This document shows positions 24,695 to 33,670 of a DNA stretch of 64,000 nucleotides, in pieces (position 1 is the stretch's first letter; each line of letters opens with the position of its first letter). The DNA is taken from the NCBI GenBank assembly GCA_017347445.1, contig AP021856.1, positions 3,232,613-3,296,612 on the forward strand, given 5' to 3'. Source of the DNA: Candidatus Brocadia pituitae. Lineage in GTDB: Bacteria > Planctomycetota > Brocadiia > Brocadiales > Brocadiaceae. A model generated the notes under the pieces. It did not search any database. It was not told the DNA's origin and was given only the letters and a program-made list of their open reading frames with translations. Made by a program: the position numbers and the translations under genes.

Positions 24695-25885
24695 TCAAGA
24701 ATGAACAGCATTAACTATTTTCTTCTCTATTTCCTCAACTCTGCCAAGCACCTTATTCCAACTATAGTTTTCCTCAACAAACTTCCTTGCACTATTTCCC
24801 ATTTGTCTTCTTATCCCATTATTTTTAAGGAGGAGGATTACCTTTTGAGCAAAATGTTCAGGCTTGTCTTCTACAAAAATCGACTCACCATCTTTGGCAT
24901 TTATCCCCTCATTCCCGTAAAATGTAGATACCACCGGTAAAGACATGGACATGGCTTCCAATATCTTATTTTGCATTCCAGCCACAAACCTCATCGGAGC
25001 AATAGCAACAGATGCTTTTTTATAATAATCCCGTAAATCCTCAACATAACCTGTTACTATGATATTTTTATCCTTTTCTAACGCTTTAATCTTATCCGGA
25101 GGGTTTGCGCCAACAATATAAAACAGTACATCCGGGACTTCTTCTCGCACCATTGGCAAGATCTGGTTATAAAAATAAAAGACTGCATCAATACTTTCAA
25201 CACCCATATAACCTACAAATATAATACTCTTTCTTCCCGAACCTTCCTCTATATTTTTAAAATATTCTATATCGACTCCGTTTGGAATAATCTGAATATT
25301 TGAAAACTTCCGATTACTTTCAAGGGCGTCTCTATCTTCCCGAGATATAATCCAGTATTCTTCAAAGTAATCCATCAATTGCTGCTCATATTTTTTTACC
25401 TTAGCGATTTCATAGGTATAGATTGGTTTCATATACCATCTGGCATGTTTTAACAAACGGCCCATAAAGAAAGATACGGTATCACAAAGGTCTAAGACCC
25501 GATATGTGTTGTTTCTCATTATAAAATACTGCGCCATCCTTAGGTGAAAGATATATACTACATCAATCTGCCTTCTCGCTAATATCTCACTAATCTTTTC
25601 ATCGAACCCCCTATCTTTAAAATAGGAGACTTGTAAAGGTTCACCAGATAAGATATTCAATCCCATATTCAATTTAGACTTCCAGGTAGGCAAAGTAATC
25701 GTATCCACCGAACTAAAAAATTCTTTTAATGGTTCAACATGTTGTAATTCGGCTTTTGTCTGGATAAAAGAAAAGAGTGAAAGGTTGTGTTTCTTTGCGA
25801 GGACTTTGGCAAAGTTGAAAGGTCGCACCTTATCACCACGATTTACTGGATATAATAATCTTGGGGTAACGAATAAAATGTTCAT
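24695..25885 (-). CDS. GT4/GT1-type glycosyltransferase (TIGR03087-like)
   Basis: GT-B fold glycosyltransferase, 396 aa. The N-terminal ILFVTPRLLYPVNRGDKVRP and NFAKVLAKKHNLSLFSF is the PxxxGDKxRxxN pattern of the sugar transferases linked to PEP-CTERM/EpsH-type exopolysaccharide loci. The C-terminal nucleotide-sugar domain has IIPNGVDIEYF, IIFVGYMG, VTGYVEDLRDYYKKASVAIA and the E-x7-E region (KILEAMSMSLPVV). It lies upstream of a GT2 fragment and downstream of a methyltransferase. Donor and acceptor are unknown. No exosortase gene is visible in the window. Confidence 0.9.
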   Translation of the reverse strand: MNILFVTPRLLYPVNRGDKVRPFNFAKVLAKKHNLSLFSFIQTKAELQHVEPLKEFFSSVDTITLPTWKSKLNMGLNILSGEPLQVSYFKDRGFDEKISEILARRQIDVVYIFHLRMAQYFIMRNNTYRVLDLCDTVSFFMGRLLKHARWYMKPIYTYEIAKVKKYEQQLMDYFEEYWIISREDRDALESNRKFSNIQIIPNGVDIEYFKNIEEGSGRKSIIFVGYMGVESIDAVFYFYNQILPMVREEVPDVLFYIVGANPPDKIKALEKDKNIIVTGYVEDLRDYYKKASVAIAPMRFVAGMQNKILEAMSMSLPVVSTFYGNEGINAKDGESIFVEDKPEHFAQKVILLLKNNGIRRQMGNSARKFVEENYSWNKVLGRVEEIEKKIVNAVHS

Positions 25886-25944
25886 ATTATTTTTACTATA
25901 TTATTCATAAATTAAGGCCAGGGTAAAGGAAACCACAAATTCTT

Positions 25945-26679
25945 CTATATTCGAACAGCTTGAAAAACAATATGTCCACTAAATAAAAGCTTTATACATT
26001 CAAGTGTTTTTGGATCAATTTTTTTTAATCTTCCATACAAATTAATGATACGATTTAAAGGCGAACCCCGCGAGGACCATATTATTTTATTCAATATGCT
26101 CAACAAATATTTTGGTAGTAGATATGGAAAGATGCGCGCACAAATAAGAGAAAAGCAATCAACTCCTGCGCTGATCCTTTCCAATCGGAAACCTGTTTCT
26201 TCCATTATTTTTTCAAGACCGTACGGTGTTATACTCCAGAACGAATTACTGTGATAAGGTTCTAAGTGTGATGTACTACCGATAAACTTTCCACCTATTT
26301 TACAGACCCTCGCTAATTCTCTAAAAATAGTTTGTAAATTATGAACATGCTCCAATGCCTGGCAACTAAAAATTATATCAAAGCTTTTATCTTTAAAAGG
26401 AAGCCTGCTCCCATCATAAGCTACTCTAAAGCCAGATACTTCCCTTGTTTCATCAACTTCTGGTGAACTTAATAAATCAACCCCCACCCAATTACCACCG
26501 GCTTTATTTATCATTTCTCGATGCCGTCCGTCACCACAACCAAAATCAAGCACCTTTAGTTCTTCTTGATTTCCCAATTCTTCTTCGACCCAATTTAGTG
26601 GATTAGTTTGAATATGGTCTTTATCAACATACGCTAAATGATAATACTTTTTTACAATATCTACATCGCTAATATGCAT
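25945..26679 (-). CDS. Class I SAM-dependent methyltransferase
   Basis: A 244-aa methyltransferase with motif I LKVLDFGCGDGRHREMI (about residues 41-57), acidic end of strand 2 in WVGVDLL, and motif IV DIIFSCQALEHVHNLQTIFR. It belongs to the Methyltransf_11 group. By position among glycosyltransferases it probably methylates a sugar of the EPS. Upstream is the DUF4091 gene after a 65-nt gap. Confidence 0.88.
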   Translation of the reverse strand: MHISDVDIVKKYYHLAYVDKDHIQTNPLNWVEEELGNQEELKVLDFGCGDGRHREMINKAGGNWVGVDLLSSPEVDETREVSGFRVAYDGSRLPFKDKSFDIIFSCQALEHVHNLQTIFRELARVCKIGGKFIGSTSHLEPYHSNSFWSITPYGLEKIMEETGFRLERISAGVDCFSLICARIFPYLLPKYLLSILNKIIWSSRGSPLNRIINLYGRLKKIDPKTLECIKLLFSGHIVFQAVRI

Positions 26680-26744
26680 ATTATTTACCCGTCACAATGA
26701 CGCACCAACCGGTAGCCAGTATTTGTCTCTGCGACTACCTAACA

Positions 26745-28967
26745 TTATTTTTGCTCTGACTTCAGATTGCCGAGATTTAAAATCTTTTCCAGTTGGTGCA
26801 AAACTTTACTCCTGAATTGGTAAAATTCCTTATTCTCCCGAACAAAGGAATGTGCATTGTCTACAATTCCTGTGAGTTCTAGCAGTATCCTGGCCTCATC
26901 CAGGGCAATTTTTATTTCTGTGTATTGATTATTATCCTTTGCCCTTTCATGAAGCGACTGTATCTTTTCATTTATCATATAAAGATACTCATAGTCTTCA
27001 ATCCCATCCCTTAGACATTCTAACCTTACAGAGCTTAAAGGCAAACCATCAGGCCCCGGATAAATAAGCAGTCCACCGCCTGCATGCCGCCCGGATGAAT
27101 AAACCGACCATAAGTCATCAGACCACATGGTATCTTGGTAAACGTTATCCAATCCCTTCTTTTTGAATTGTTCACTTCCCATTACATGCCGCCAGGCATT
27201 GGCAGCCCAGTACATAAAACCCGTCGCTCCGTATTTCCAGCCAACCCATGGAATGATTCGCTGGGATAAACAAGGATAATCAAGATACAACTGAGGATAT
27301 GGGGAAAATGGATTTGCACCGGCGTACATCCAGAGGATGTCACCCTCTTTTTTTCGTTTGAGCCAATCATTGTAGTTAATTTCCAGAAACTGAATCTGTG
27401 GAATCCAGATATCTACTAACCCTATCAGTTCAGGACGCGCTTCCTTTATGTTGGTGGCTAATTTGAGTTCTGGAAATTCCTTTTTAAAGAATCCATACGT
27501 CTTTGTCATTTGCGATAGTATTTCCCTATACCTTTGTGGTGTATTCCAGTGTAATTCATCATACCCGAATAAATAGGCTTTATTTACAACCTCTTTCGTT
27601 TTTAATTTCTTAATTATAGGCTTCATCTCAGATAGGGTTGTCTTTTTGTCTTTCTCCGTAAAATCTCTATCAATACCCCACCGTTCTTTATATCCTCCTA
27701 AATGAAAAAAATCGAACTTCTTGTTCCATAAAGGAATAAGTTCTTCAATCTCCTCAAAGTTCCTGATACCCCATATGGATAACGTATTTGCCCTTTTGTC
27801 TGCCATAAATAGTCGAAAATCTTTTAGACGCTCTGGCGCCTTCATTCCATATATCTCATGGGTAGCATCTGGTTGAAGCGGCACCGTAAATTCAAAGTGG
27901 CTCATTTCTGGAAGTGTAATATCAAATACCTTTACGATCAACCTCACAGGAAATTCATGAGAATTTAAAGGACAAATTATGATATCACCCTCATATATAC
28001 CAGGTTTGGCATCCTCAGGTATAAACACATCCACCCAGAGGGGTTGAAGCTGATCCTTCTTCACATGAAAAGAGTCCAGTTTTAGGAGTATATCCGGTAT
28101 CCAGCCTTTGTAGAAACTGGGGTGCTGCGAACCTTCACAATAGACATAACCCAGGGGGAATACACGAATATTTCGACTGCTTAACGTAAAATCACCACCT
28201 CGAAGTTTTAGATTTTCAACATGAACGGTAACATTCATAAGATCTTTTTTGATAGGAATCAGGACGATTTGGATAGCTTCATGTTCGTTTTTCCCTAACT
28301 CGATTTGTGCAATATTTGTAATATTTCCTTCAAATGGTCTATCCATCATGACCTTTTCCAGGGGGCTTTCTATGCCTATTCCGTATTCCGGATCCGTGAT
28401 AGAAAGTTTCTCCTGAGCGACCTTACAGCACTCTTCTTTAACTTGTTCCCAGTTTTTGCGATACTTCATTTCCTCCAAACATACGCTATCAAGCCATGCC
28501 TTCATTTCTGCACGATTGATCAAGGTTATGGCAATATTAGCAGTACTCAGATTGTCGGAATTATATACCTCCTCTACTTCATGCCAGAAAGGATAAGCAG
28601 GAAGGTAGCTTACTTTGTCAAATACCTTATATTTCAACTCCTGCATACTATTGGCTCTGGCCATAAAACTGAATACATAATCTGTATGGGGTTTAACGGG
28701 AACTGATTGCATTACGCTCACTTCATCACCCAGGTTAAAATTCTCCATGGAAAAACCCCGTTTACCCTCATAACTATTATTTGTAATTTTAAATTTTCCA
28801 TTTTTACCCAAGCTAATGCGCCACCCCGTTGGGTGGCCATTTTGATCAATATGCTCAAAACCCGAATTTTGTAAAAGATTATCGCTGTAAGCTACCTTGT
28901 TTGAAGGATCAAACAAAATGAGACAAAAGATACTGAGCGCTACTATTAAATTACTTTTGCCATTCAT
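26745..28967 (-). CDS. Secreted DUF4091 protein (glycoside-hydrolase-like)
   Basis: About 740 aa from the ATG at 28967, chosen because AAGGAC lies 4-9 nt upstream and it begins a signal peptide (MNGKSNLIVALSIFCLILFD). An N-terminal carbohydrate-binding-like domain (LLQNSGFEHIDQNGHPTGWR ... HTDYVFSFMARANS) is followed by a beta-sandwich and the DUF4091 barrel-like region. That region includes AYLFGYDELHW, ILWMYAGANPFSPYPQLYLD, GWKYGATGFMYWAANAW and RLECLRDGIEDYEYLYMINE. The last block is the hallmark of DUF4091. It is probably exported and polysaccharide-acting, like the protein at 13210-16179. The CBM-like start is similar in style to the other protein, but the barrel is different. Confidence 0.88.
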   Translation of the reverse strand: MNGKSNLIVALSIFCLILFDPSNKVAYSDNLLQNSGFEHIDQNGHPTGWRISLGKNGKFKITNNSYEGKRGFSMENFNLGDEVSVMQSVPVKPHTDYVFSFMARANSMQELKYKVFDKVSYLPAYPFWHEVEEVYNSDNLSTANIAITLINRAEMKAWLDSVCLEEMKYRKNWEQVKEECCKVAQEKLSITDPEYGIGIESPLEKVMMDRPFEGNITNIAQIELGKNEHEAIQIVLIPIKKDLMNVTVHVENLKLRGGDFTLSSRNIRVFPLGYVYCEGSQHPSFYKGWIPDILLKLDSFHVKKDQLQPLWVDVFIPEDAKPGIYEGDIIICPLNSHEFPVRLIVKVFDITLPEMSHFEFTVPLQPDATHEIYGMKAPERLKDFRLFMADKRANTLSIWGIRNFEEIEELIPLWNKKFDFFHLGGYKERWGIDRDFTEKDKKTTLSEMKPIIKKLKTKEVVNKAYLFGYDELHWNTPQRYREILSQMTKTYGFFKKEFPELKLATNIKEARPELIGLVDIWIPQIQFLEINYNDWLKRKKEGDILWMYAGANPFSPYPQLYLDYPCLSQRIIPWVGWKYGATGFMYWAANAWRHVMGSEQFKKKGLDNVYQDTMWSDDLWSVYSSGRHAGGGLLIYPGPDGLPLSSVRLECLRDGIEDYEYLYMINEKIQSLHERAKDNNQYTEIKIALDEARILLELTGIVDNAHSFVRENKEFYQFRSKVLHQLEKILNLGNLKSEQK

Positions 28968-29014
28968 AATGTCCTTTTTTCCTTCTAATTTAGCGTTTTG
29001 AAAAAATGTCAAAT

Positions 29015-29156
29015 GGTAACAATTTAGTTTTTTGAAAAATAATATCTATGTATCATCGATATTAATATTACGGTAGGGGCAGGTTTCAAACCTGCCCCTA
29101 CAGAACGATGGCATACCGTTGCCGTTATTGAAATTTTCAAAAAACTACATTGTTCC
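29015..29156. repeat. MITE-like element with terminal inverted repeats and central palindrome
   Basis: Terminal repeats of about 24 bp: left GGTAACAATTTAGTTTTTTG (29015-29034), right complement GGAACAATGTAGTTTTTTG (from 29156). The centre holds a perfect 29-bp palindrome with an odd base (29073-29101, GTAGGGGCAGG...CCTGCCCCTAC). It lies between the DUF4091 gene and a glycosyltransferase gene. A lone right end occurs at 11431-11454. There is no coding capacity. Confidence 0.7.
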
Positions 29157-29163
29157 ATGTTAT

Positions 29164-30366
29164 TTAAAAGAAAAACTGTTCGAGCTTATTTGCGGCCATA
29201 CTCCATGTATAATTATCCTCTACATATTTCCGGCACTTATTTCTGATATCATCCAACTCGCCAGGATGATCAAGGAAATAATTTATCTTCTCTGCCATTG
29301 CTTCCGGGCTTGAGTCTTTAAAAAGGAGGGCATTGGATAATCCATGTAAAATTTCCGCAGTTCCACCTTCAGGACAACTTAACACGGGTAGTCCACAAGA
29401 TAAAGCTTCAAGGGTAACCAAGCCGAATGGTTCTTGTCGCCATGTCGAAATATACAAATCAGCCATTTGATAATAAAATTTTATATTTTCATGAGGAATA
29501 TTTCCTAATAACCGTATCCATTTGTTTAATCCCTTTTTCTGTATTCTCTGTTCCAGATCTTTTTTTAGAGGTCCCTCACCTGCAAGGAACAGCAGAACAT
29601 TTTCTCTTCCATCGTTTACTAATAGTTCCATCGTATCTAACAAGTTTTCAAGCCCCATTCCACCATATAATCGTTTTGCGACAAATAGTACTAAGGCATT
29701 GTTGGGTATTCTAAATTCTTCTTTTAGCCTTGTTTTTTCTTCATGGCTTTTGGGAGGTTGAAATATATTTATATCAACGCCGCCTGGTATGACTTTAACC
29801 CTCTCTTCGTTTTCCTTATGGATGTGTACAACCTGACCACGCATATATTTACTTAAGGTTATAATTTTTTGGCTTTTTTTCAGCGCATAGCGTTCCACCT
29901 GGCTTATTATACGAATAATGAATTTGTCAAAGAGGTTACCAGAGGATCTTATTCGGTTCTTTGCTGCCAGATATTCATCTCTCGTTGAAGAATGAAAGAT
30001 ATATATTTTTTTATGATTTCTGCTTTTAAAACATGATAAAACCCCTAAGGCGGGAAAAGGTTGATTAAATATAATTACATCAAAAGGTACTGATTTATTG
30101 AGTTTACGAAAGAGTTTTCGCGCCCCGCAGAAACTAAAAAGGGGATAGAGTTTATGAAGAGAAGTGCCTATACAGGGAGCTGGGTATCTATGCACACTGA
30201 TAGTATCAATAACTTCATCGAATTTGTCTGATTTTTTTGCTTTCCGTGTAACCGTGTGAACGTTATGGCCATGACCTGCTAAATGTTTTCCCAGGTGATG
30301 GATTACAATCTCCGCTCCACCTATAAAATCAGGGAAACGGCCTTCAGCCACGATTAAGATATTCAT
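29164..30366 (-). CDS. GT4-family glycosyltransferase
   Basis: A 400-aa GT-B retaining glycosyltransferase. The N-terminal acceptor domain begins NILIVAEGRFPDFIGGAEIV with the GGAE loop. The donor domain has VKVIPGGVDINIFQPP, LVLFVAKRLYGGMGLENLLD, LFLAGEGPL and the E-x7-E element in EPFGLVTLEALSCGLPV. It is probably one of the enzymes that extend the lipid-linked repeat unit. Upstream neighbour is another glycosyltransferase 40 nt away. Confidence 0.92.
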   Translation of the reverse strand: MNILIVAEGRFPDFIGGAEIVIHHLGKHLAGHGHNVHTVTRKAKKSDKFDEVIDTISVHRYPAPCIGTSLHKLYPLFSFCGARKLFRKLNKSVPFDVIIFNQPFPALGVLSCFKSRNHKKIYIFHSSTRDEYLAAKNRIRSSGNLFDKFIIRIISQVERYALKKSQKIITLSKYMRGQVVHIHKENEERVKVIPGGVDINIFQPPKSHEEKTRLKEEFRIPNNALVLFVAKRLYGGMGLENLLDTMELLVNDGRENVLLFLAGEGPLKKDLEQRIQKKGLNKWIRLLGNIPHENIKFYYQMADLYISTWRQEPFGLVTLEALSCGLPVLSCPEGGTAEILHGLSNALLFKDSSPEAMAEKINYFLDHPGELDDIRNKCRKYVEDNYTWSMAANKLEQFFF

Positions 30367-30405
30367 TCTATTGCCTCACCAAATTCCTTGTTTCCTATAT
30401 TTATT

Positions 30406-31422
30406 TTATAGTACCTCTGCATCCAAAATTTGATGAAACCGCTGGAGATACTTTTCGTGGCTGAAGTTCTCTGAAGTTTTTTTAGCATTATGACCTAAAG
30501 TTCTTATTAAATTCGAATCCTTTAGTAGCAGGTTTGCTTTTTCTATCAAATCATTTGCATCCTTATGGTTAAATAATAGTCCATTGTATCCGTGATTAAT
30601 ATAACTACCGACACCAATCATCTTTGAAGAGACAACTGCTTTCCCGTAATCGAAGCTATGTAAGAATGTCAGGTGACCAGCCGCGGCATTTTCATCAGTG
30701 AATGCCACTACGACAAATTTTGATTTTGATAGCAATTTGTAATGTTCAGAGATTGGTAAATCATAAAATATGGAAACATTTTCCGGCCATTCCAGAGTGA
30801 AAAGTATCTTGTCATTCGAACTTCCCGAGATAACAAATCGTGTATCGGAAAAATGCTTTGCTGCCTTAAGAATGGTAGGCCAGTCTCTCAAACTTAAACC
30901 TCCGCTAAATATATAATCGCCAATCTCTCCTTTTTTCCCCATATCAATGTCGATGGATTCAGGCAAATAATATATACAACCATGAAAATGATACGTTTTA
31001 TAATAATGGTCCACCAATCCTTCTGCTGATACGATTACACAATCAATTACTTTTAAGGCATATCTTGTTAAATAGTCCTCAACTATCGTACATACAAATG
31101 AACGCCGTTGAAAGATAACAAGGTCATACAAAATCATCTTTGGAAGTTTCATTCTAAAAATCCTGGCGAAAATTGCTAAAATAATTCCGTTTTTAGCTGC
31201 CCAGAACACAAGAGCGTCGTATCTTTTCCTGTTTTTAAGACAATATAATACCATATTAAAATAGCCCAATAAGGTTTTCAAAACTACATATTTATCACCC
31301 ATGGAGGGACAAGAAGAAACGCTAACAACCTCGACCTCATAGTGGTTTTTACATGAATTGGCTAACGGCCAGTTGTCTTGATTCCATGCCGGAGTACTGC
31401 TTACAAAAAGTAATCTTTTCAA
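30406..31422 (-). CDS. Glycosyltransferase, GT4-like
   Basis: A 338-aa GT-B type protein starting at a TTG (LKRLLFVSSTPAW). The C-terminal half has DYIFSGGLSLRDWPTILKAA, FVISGSSNDK, HYKLLSKSKFVVVAF and, in place of the canonical E-x7-E, GHLTFLHSFDYGKAVVSSKM. It is more divergent than its neighbours. Two hydrophobic segments near residues 70-90 suggest membrane association. Acceptor unknown. Confidence 0.8.
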   Translation of the reverse strand: MKRLLFVSSTPAWNQDNWPLANSCKNHYEVEVVSVSSCPSMGDKYVVLKTLLGYFNMVLYCLKNRKRYDALVFWAAKNGIILAIFARIFRMKLPKMILYDLVIFQRRSFVCTIVEDYLTRYALKVIDCVIVSAEGLVDHYYKTYHFHGCIYYLPESIDIDMGKKGEIGDYIFSGGLSLRDWPTILKAAKHFSDTRFVISGSSNDKILFTLEWPENVSIFYDLPISEHYKLLSKSKFVVVAFTDENAAAGHLTFLHSFDYGKAVVSSKMIGVGSYINHGYNGLLFNHKDANDLIEKANLLLKDSNLIRTLGHNAKKTSENFSHEKYLQRFHQILDAEVL

Positions 31423-31734
31423 ATTAGATACCCTTGAGGTTTAAGAAATTTCAAAGTTTGTATTATGGCAATATGACAACCCCTTGATTCCCCCTTTTTA
31501 ATGGGGACTTGGGGAAACCCCACTTAATAAAGGGCAAACTGAAAATCCCCCTTAATAAAGGGGGTGGGGGGGGTTGTTTTTAACCGATATTTGCCGTGTA
31601 TTTAAACGTTAAGGAATTTCAATTACCCCCCATAATCCCCCCGTTTACGGGGGGAAAACAGGGGGGGAAAGTAGCCGAAGACCTAATTTAAAAACCCTAT
31701 ACATTAATTTTATAAAGTTGTTCTTCTATGTTGA
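31423..31734. repeat. G-run/C-run hairpin repeats between genes
   Basis: About 310 bp of palindromic CCCCC/GGGGG words. Perfect hairpins are at 31547-31564 (CCCCCTTAATAAAGGGGG) and 31637-31654 (CCCCCCGTTTACGGGGGG). They lie downstream of the methyltransferase stop and may act as terminators or RNA stabilisers. Similar words occur at 5258, 44829, 49433, 59490 and 61727. Confidence 0.65.
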
Positions 31735-32652
31735 TCATAGTTGATTTTTTCTTAATATAACTTCTAAATAAAGCTGCTTTCTCATAAGGATGGCCATGAG
31801 ATGTATAGGCAAAAGAAATAGATTTGTAAGAAAGGGTTTAGTAAAGGCCCTGAATTGCAAGATTTCATATTGACCACCAAAGGTTCTCATCGTTACAACT
31901 TCAAAACCTGATTGCAAAGCCGCCTCTGATAAAGACTTCTTTGTAAAACCGCTCACGTGATACGGGGATATAAACGGTTGGATACGTTCAGATATATTTC
32001 CTTTGCCAGATAAGGCATATAACAACCTTTTGATATCGTTAAACAAACTGTCTTCATTTGGTACGACACAATAAATCAAACCCCCAACTTTAGTTATCCT
32101 AAAAAGTTCACGAAGATAATCAACCGGATCAAATAAATGTTCCAAAACTGAATCCATGTAAATACAATCAAAATGATTATCGGGAAAATGTGCATTCTTT
32201 ATTTCGCCTTTAAAAAATTTGACCTCTTGTCTTTTGACCAGTTGCATTCTATTATCAAAGACATCTATACCATGAACTTCCCAACCTCTGTCTGCCGCTT
32301 CTATTAAAACATAGCCCTCTCCGCAACCGATATCGAGAAAACGTATCCTTTTCTGGTTTAAACACTCCTGGAGTTTGTCCAATCTGTTCTTCCTATCTCG
32401 GTCTCTCTTCTTTGCCCACCATTTGGTCATTTCTGTAAAATACGTTTCATCGTATAATTTGCTCATCTCTACGTCGGTTAAATTTTGTGGTGAGACAAAA
32501 TAGAACCGGCAGTTTTGACACTTTAAGACTTGATAGGTTTCTTTAAATACTGTTTTTGCCTTTGGAGATAGTTCAGGTCTCCCGATGTGTTTGAATTTGC
32601 TGCTATTGCTGTTACTACAAACTGGACATTTCGCGTGAATCAAATTATTCAT
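31735..32652 (-). CDS. SAM-dependent methyltransferase with N-terminal zinc ribbon
   Basis: A 305-aa class I methyltransferase. The N-terminus has CPVCSNSNSSKFKHIG and VLKCQNCRFYFVSPQNLTD (two CxxC pairs), followed by SAM motif I in RFLDIGCGEGYVLIEAADRG (about 104-123), WEVHGIDVFDN and DCIYMDSVLEHLFDP. It is the intact paralog of the gene broken by the IS at 18428-19799. It probably methylates a sugar or a glycan end. It is preceded after 22 nt by a glycosyltransferase on the same strand. Confidence 0.9.
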   Translation of the reverse strand: MNNLIHAKCPVCSNSNSSKFKHIGRPELSPKAKTVFKETYQVLKCQNCRFYFVSPQNLTDVEMSKLYDETYFTEMTKWWAKKRDRDRKNRLDKLQECLNQKRIRFLDIGCGEGYVLIEAADRGWEVHGIDVFDNRMQLVKRQEVKFFKGEIKNAHFPDNHFDCIYMDSVLEHLFDPVDYLRELFRITKVGGLIYCVVPNEDSLFNDIKRLLYALSGKGNISERIQPFISPYHVSGFTKKSLSEAALQSGFEVVTMRTFGGQYEILQFRAFTKPFLTNLFLLPIHLMAILMRKQLYLEVILRKNQL

Positions 32653-32674
32653 AAATATTTAATAAGCCCTTTCT

Positions 32675-33670
32675 CTAATGGAGTGAACCATTACCAACTG
32701 ATTCAATAGCATCCAGGAGTTCCCATTTCCTCTTTTTAAGAGGGAAAAGAGTTTTTATCCTTTCTCTGGCCTTTTTCCCTAAATCATCTGGGGCAGCCAA
32801 TGCCTCTTGGATTTTTTCTGCCACTTTTTCAGGACTAAGCTCATCCACATAGAACCCACAATCACCAACGACCTCTGGTATTGCTGCACTATTCGAGACA
32901 ACAGGGATACACTCACAGAGCATCGCCTCTGCAATAGAACAGCCAAAGCTTTCATGTATTGAAACCTGGACATATACCTTGGACTTATTACATAACTCAG
33001 CAAGTTCGTCACCATACACTCCACCAGTAAAATCAACATTGTTAGGTGCACTTTTTCTCACTTTTCCAAGAGTTCCATCTATATCCGGTCCAATTAAGAT
33101 AAATTTTACCTCTGGTAAGAATAATGCAGATTCAATAAACAATTTCAGGCCTTTTATAATTAAAGTCTCTTTGCTTACGCGTCCAATGGTAATTACAATA
33201 TTTTCTTTTGGAATCTCTTTCATTCTTCGAAATCTATCTTCCGAAAAACCATGATAAATCATTTTAATATTATCAGGGTTAGCTTTTGCATTCTTTATAG
33301 TTTCATCTTTATTGAATTCAGAAACAGGGAGTATTAAATCCGCATATCGAAAAACAAACAGCGGACACCATTTCTTCCACCAGAAAGAAAACATACCATA
33401 TCCAATATTTGGTTCACAAGCCACATCGTCACCCCCCGCCACAACAACAGCCTTTTTACCAAACATTCTAGAAAATAACACCGAAAAAAAGGCATGGAGT
33501 TTACCGAACCAGGAGAAGGTTATATCAGCCGATATCGTACCTCTTAAAAGAGACGGAATGTCTCGTATCCCTTTAAAATGTAATTCTCTTACCTGATGTG
33601 CCGATCGTAATATTTCCAAATCCTTCTCCACAAAGCTCATCATTTTCTGATGAATAAAAAGAATCTTCAA
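32675..33670 (-). CDS. GT4-family glycosyltransferase
   Basis: A 331-aa GT-B enzyme, read from a TTG that overlaps the preceding gene stop (TTGA), so it is translationally coupled. MKILFIHQKMMSFVEKDLEI opens the acceptor domain; donor-side motifs are MIYHGFSEDRF, IVITIGRVSKETLIIKGLKL, FILIGPDIDG and the E-x7-E in ESFGCSIAEAMLCECIPVV. It is followed by the methyltransferase at 31735. Confidence 0.9.
   Translation of the reverse strand: MKILFIHQKMMSFVEKDLEILRSAHQVRELHFKGIRDIPSLLRGTISADITFSWFGKLHAFFSVLFSRMFGKKAVVVAGGDDVACEPNIGYGMFSFWWKKWCPLFVFRYADLILPVSEFNKDETIKNAKANPDNIKMIYHGFSEDRFRRMKEIPKENIVITIGRVSKETLIIKGLKLFIESALFLPEVKFILIGPDIDGTLGKVRKSAPNNVDFTGGVYGDELAELCNKSKVYVQVSIHESFGCSIAEAMLCECIPVVSNSAAIPEVVGDCGFYVDELSPEKVAEKIQEALAAPDDLGKKARERIKTLFPLKKRKWELLDAIESVGNGSLH

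Noticed and set aside
24695-25885. Exosortase/PEP-CTERM system implied by the TIGR03087-like glycosyltransferase
   Set aside because: No exosortase, PEP-CTERM substrate or PrsK/PrsR-like gene is visible in this window, so only the glycosyltransferase similarity is claimed.
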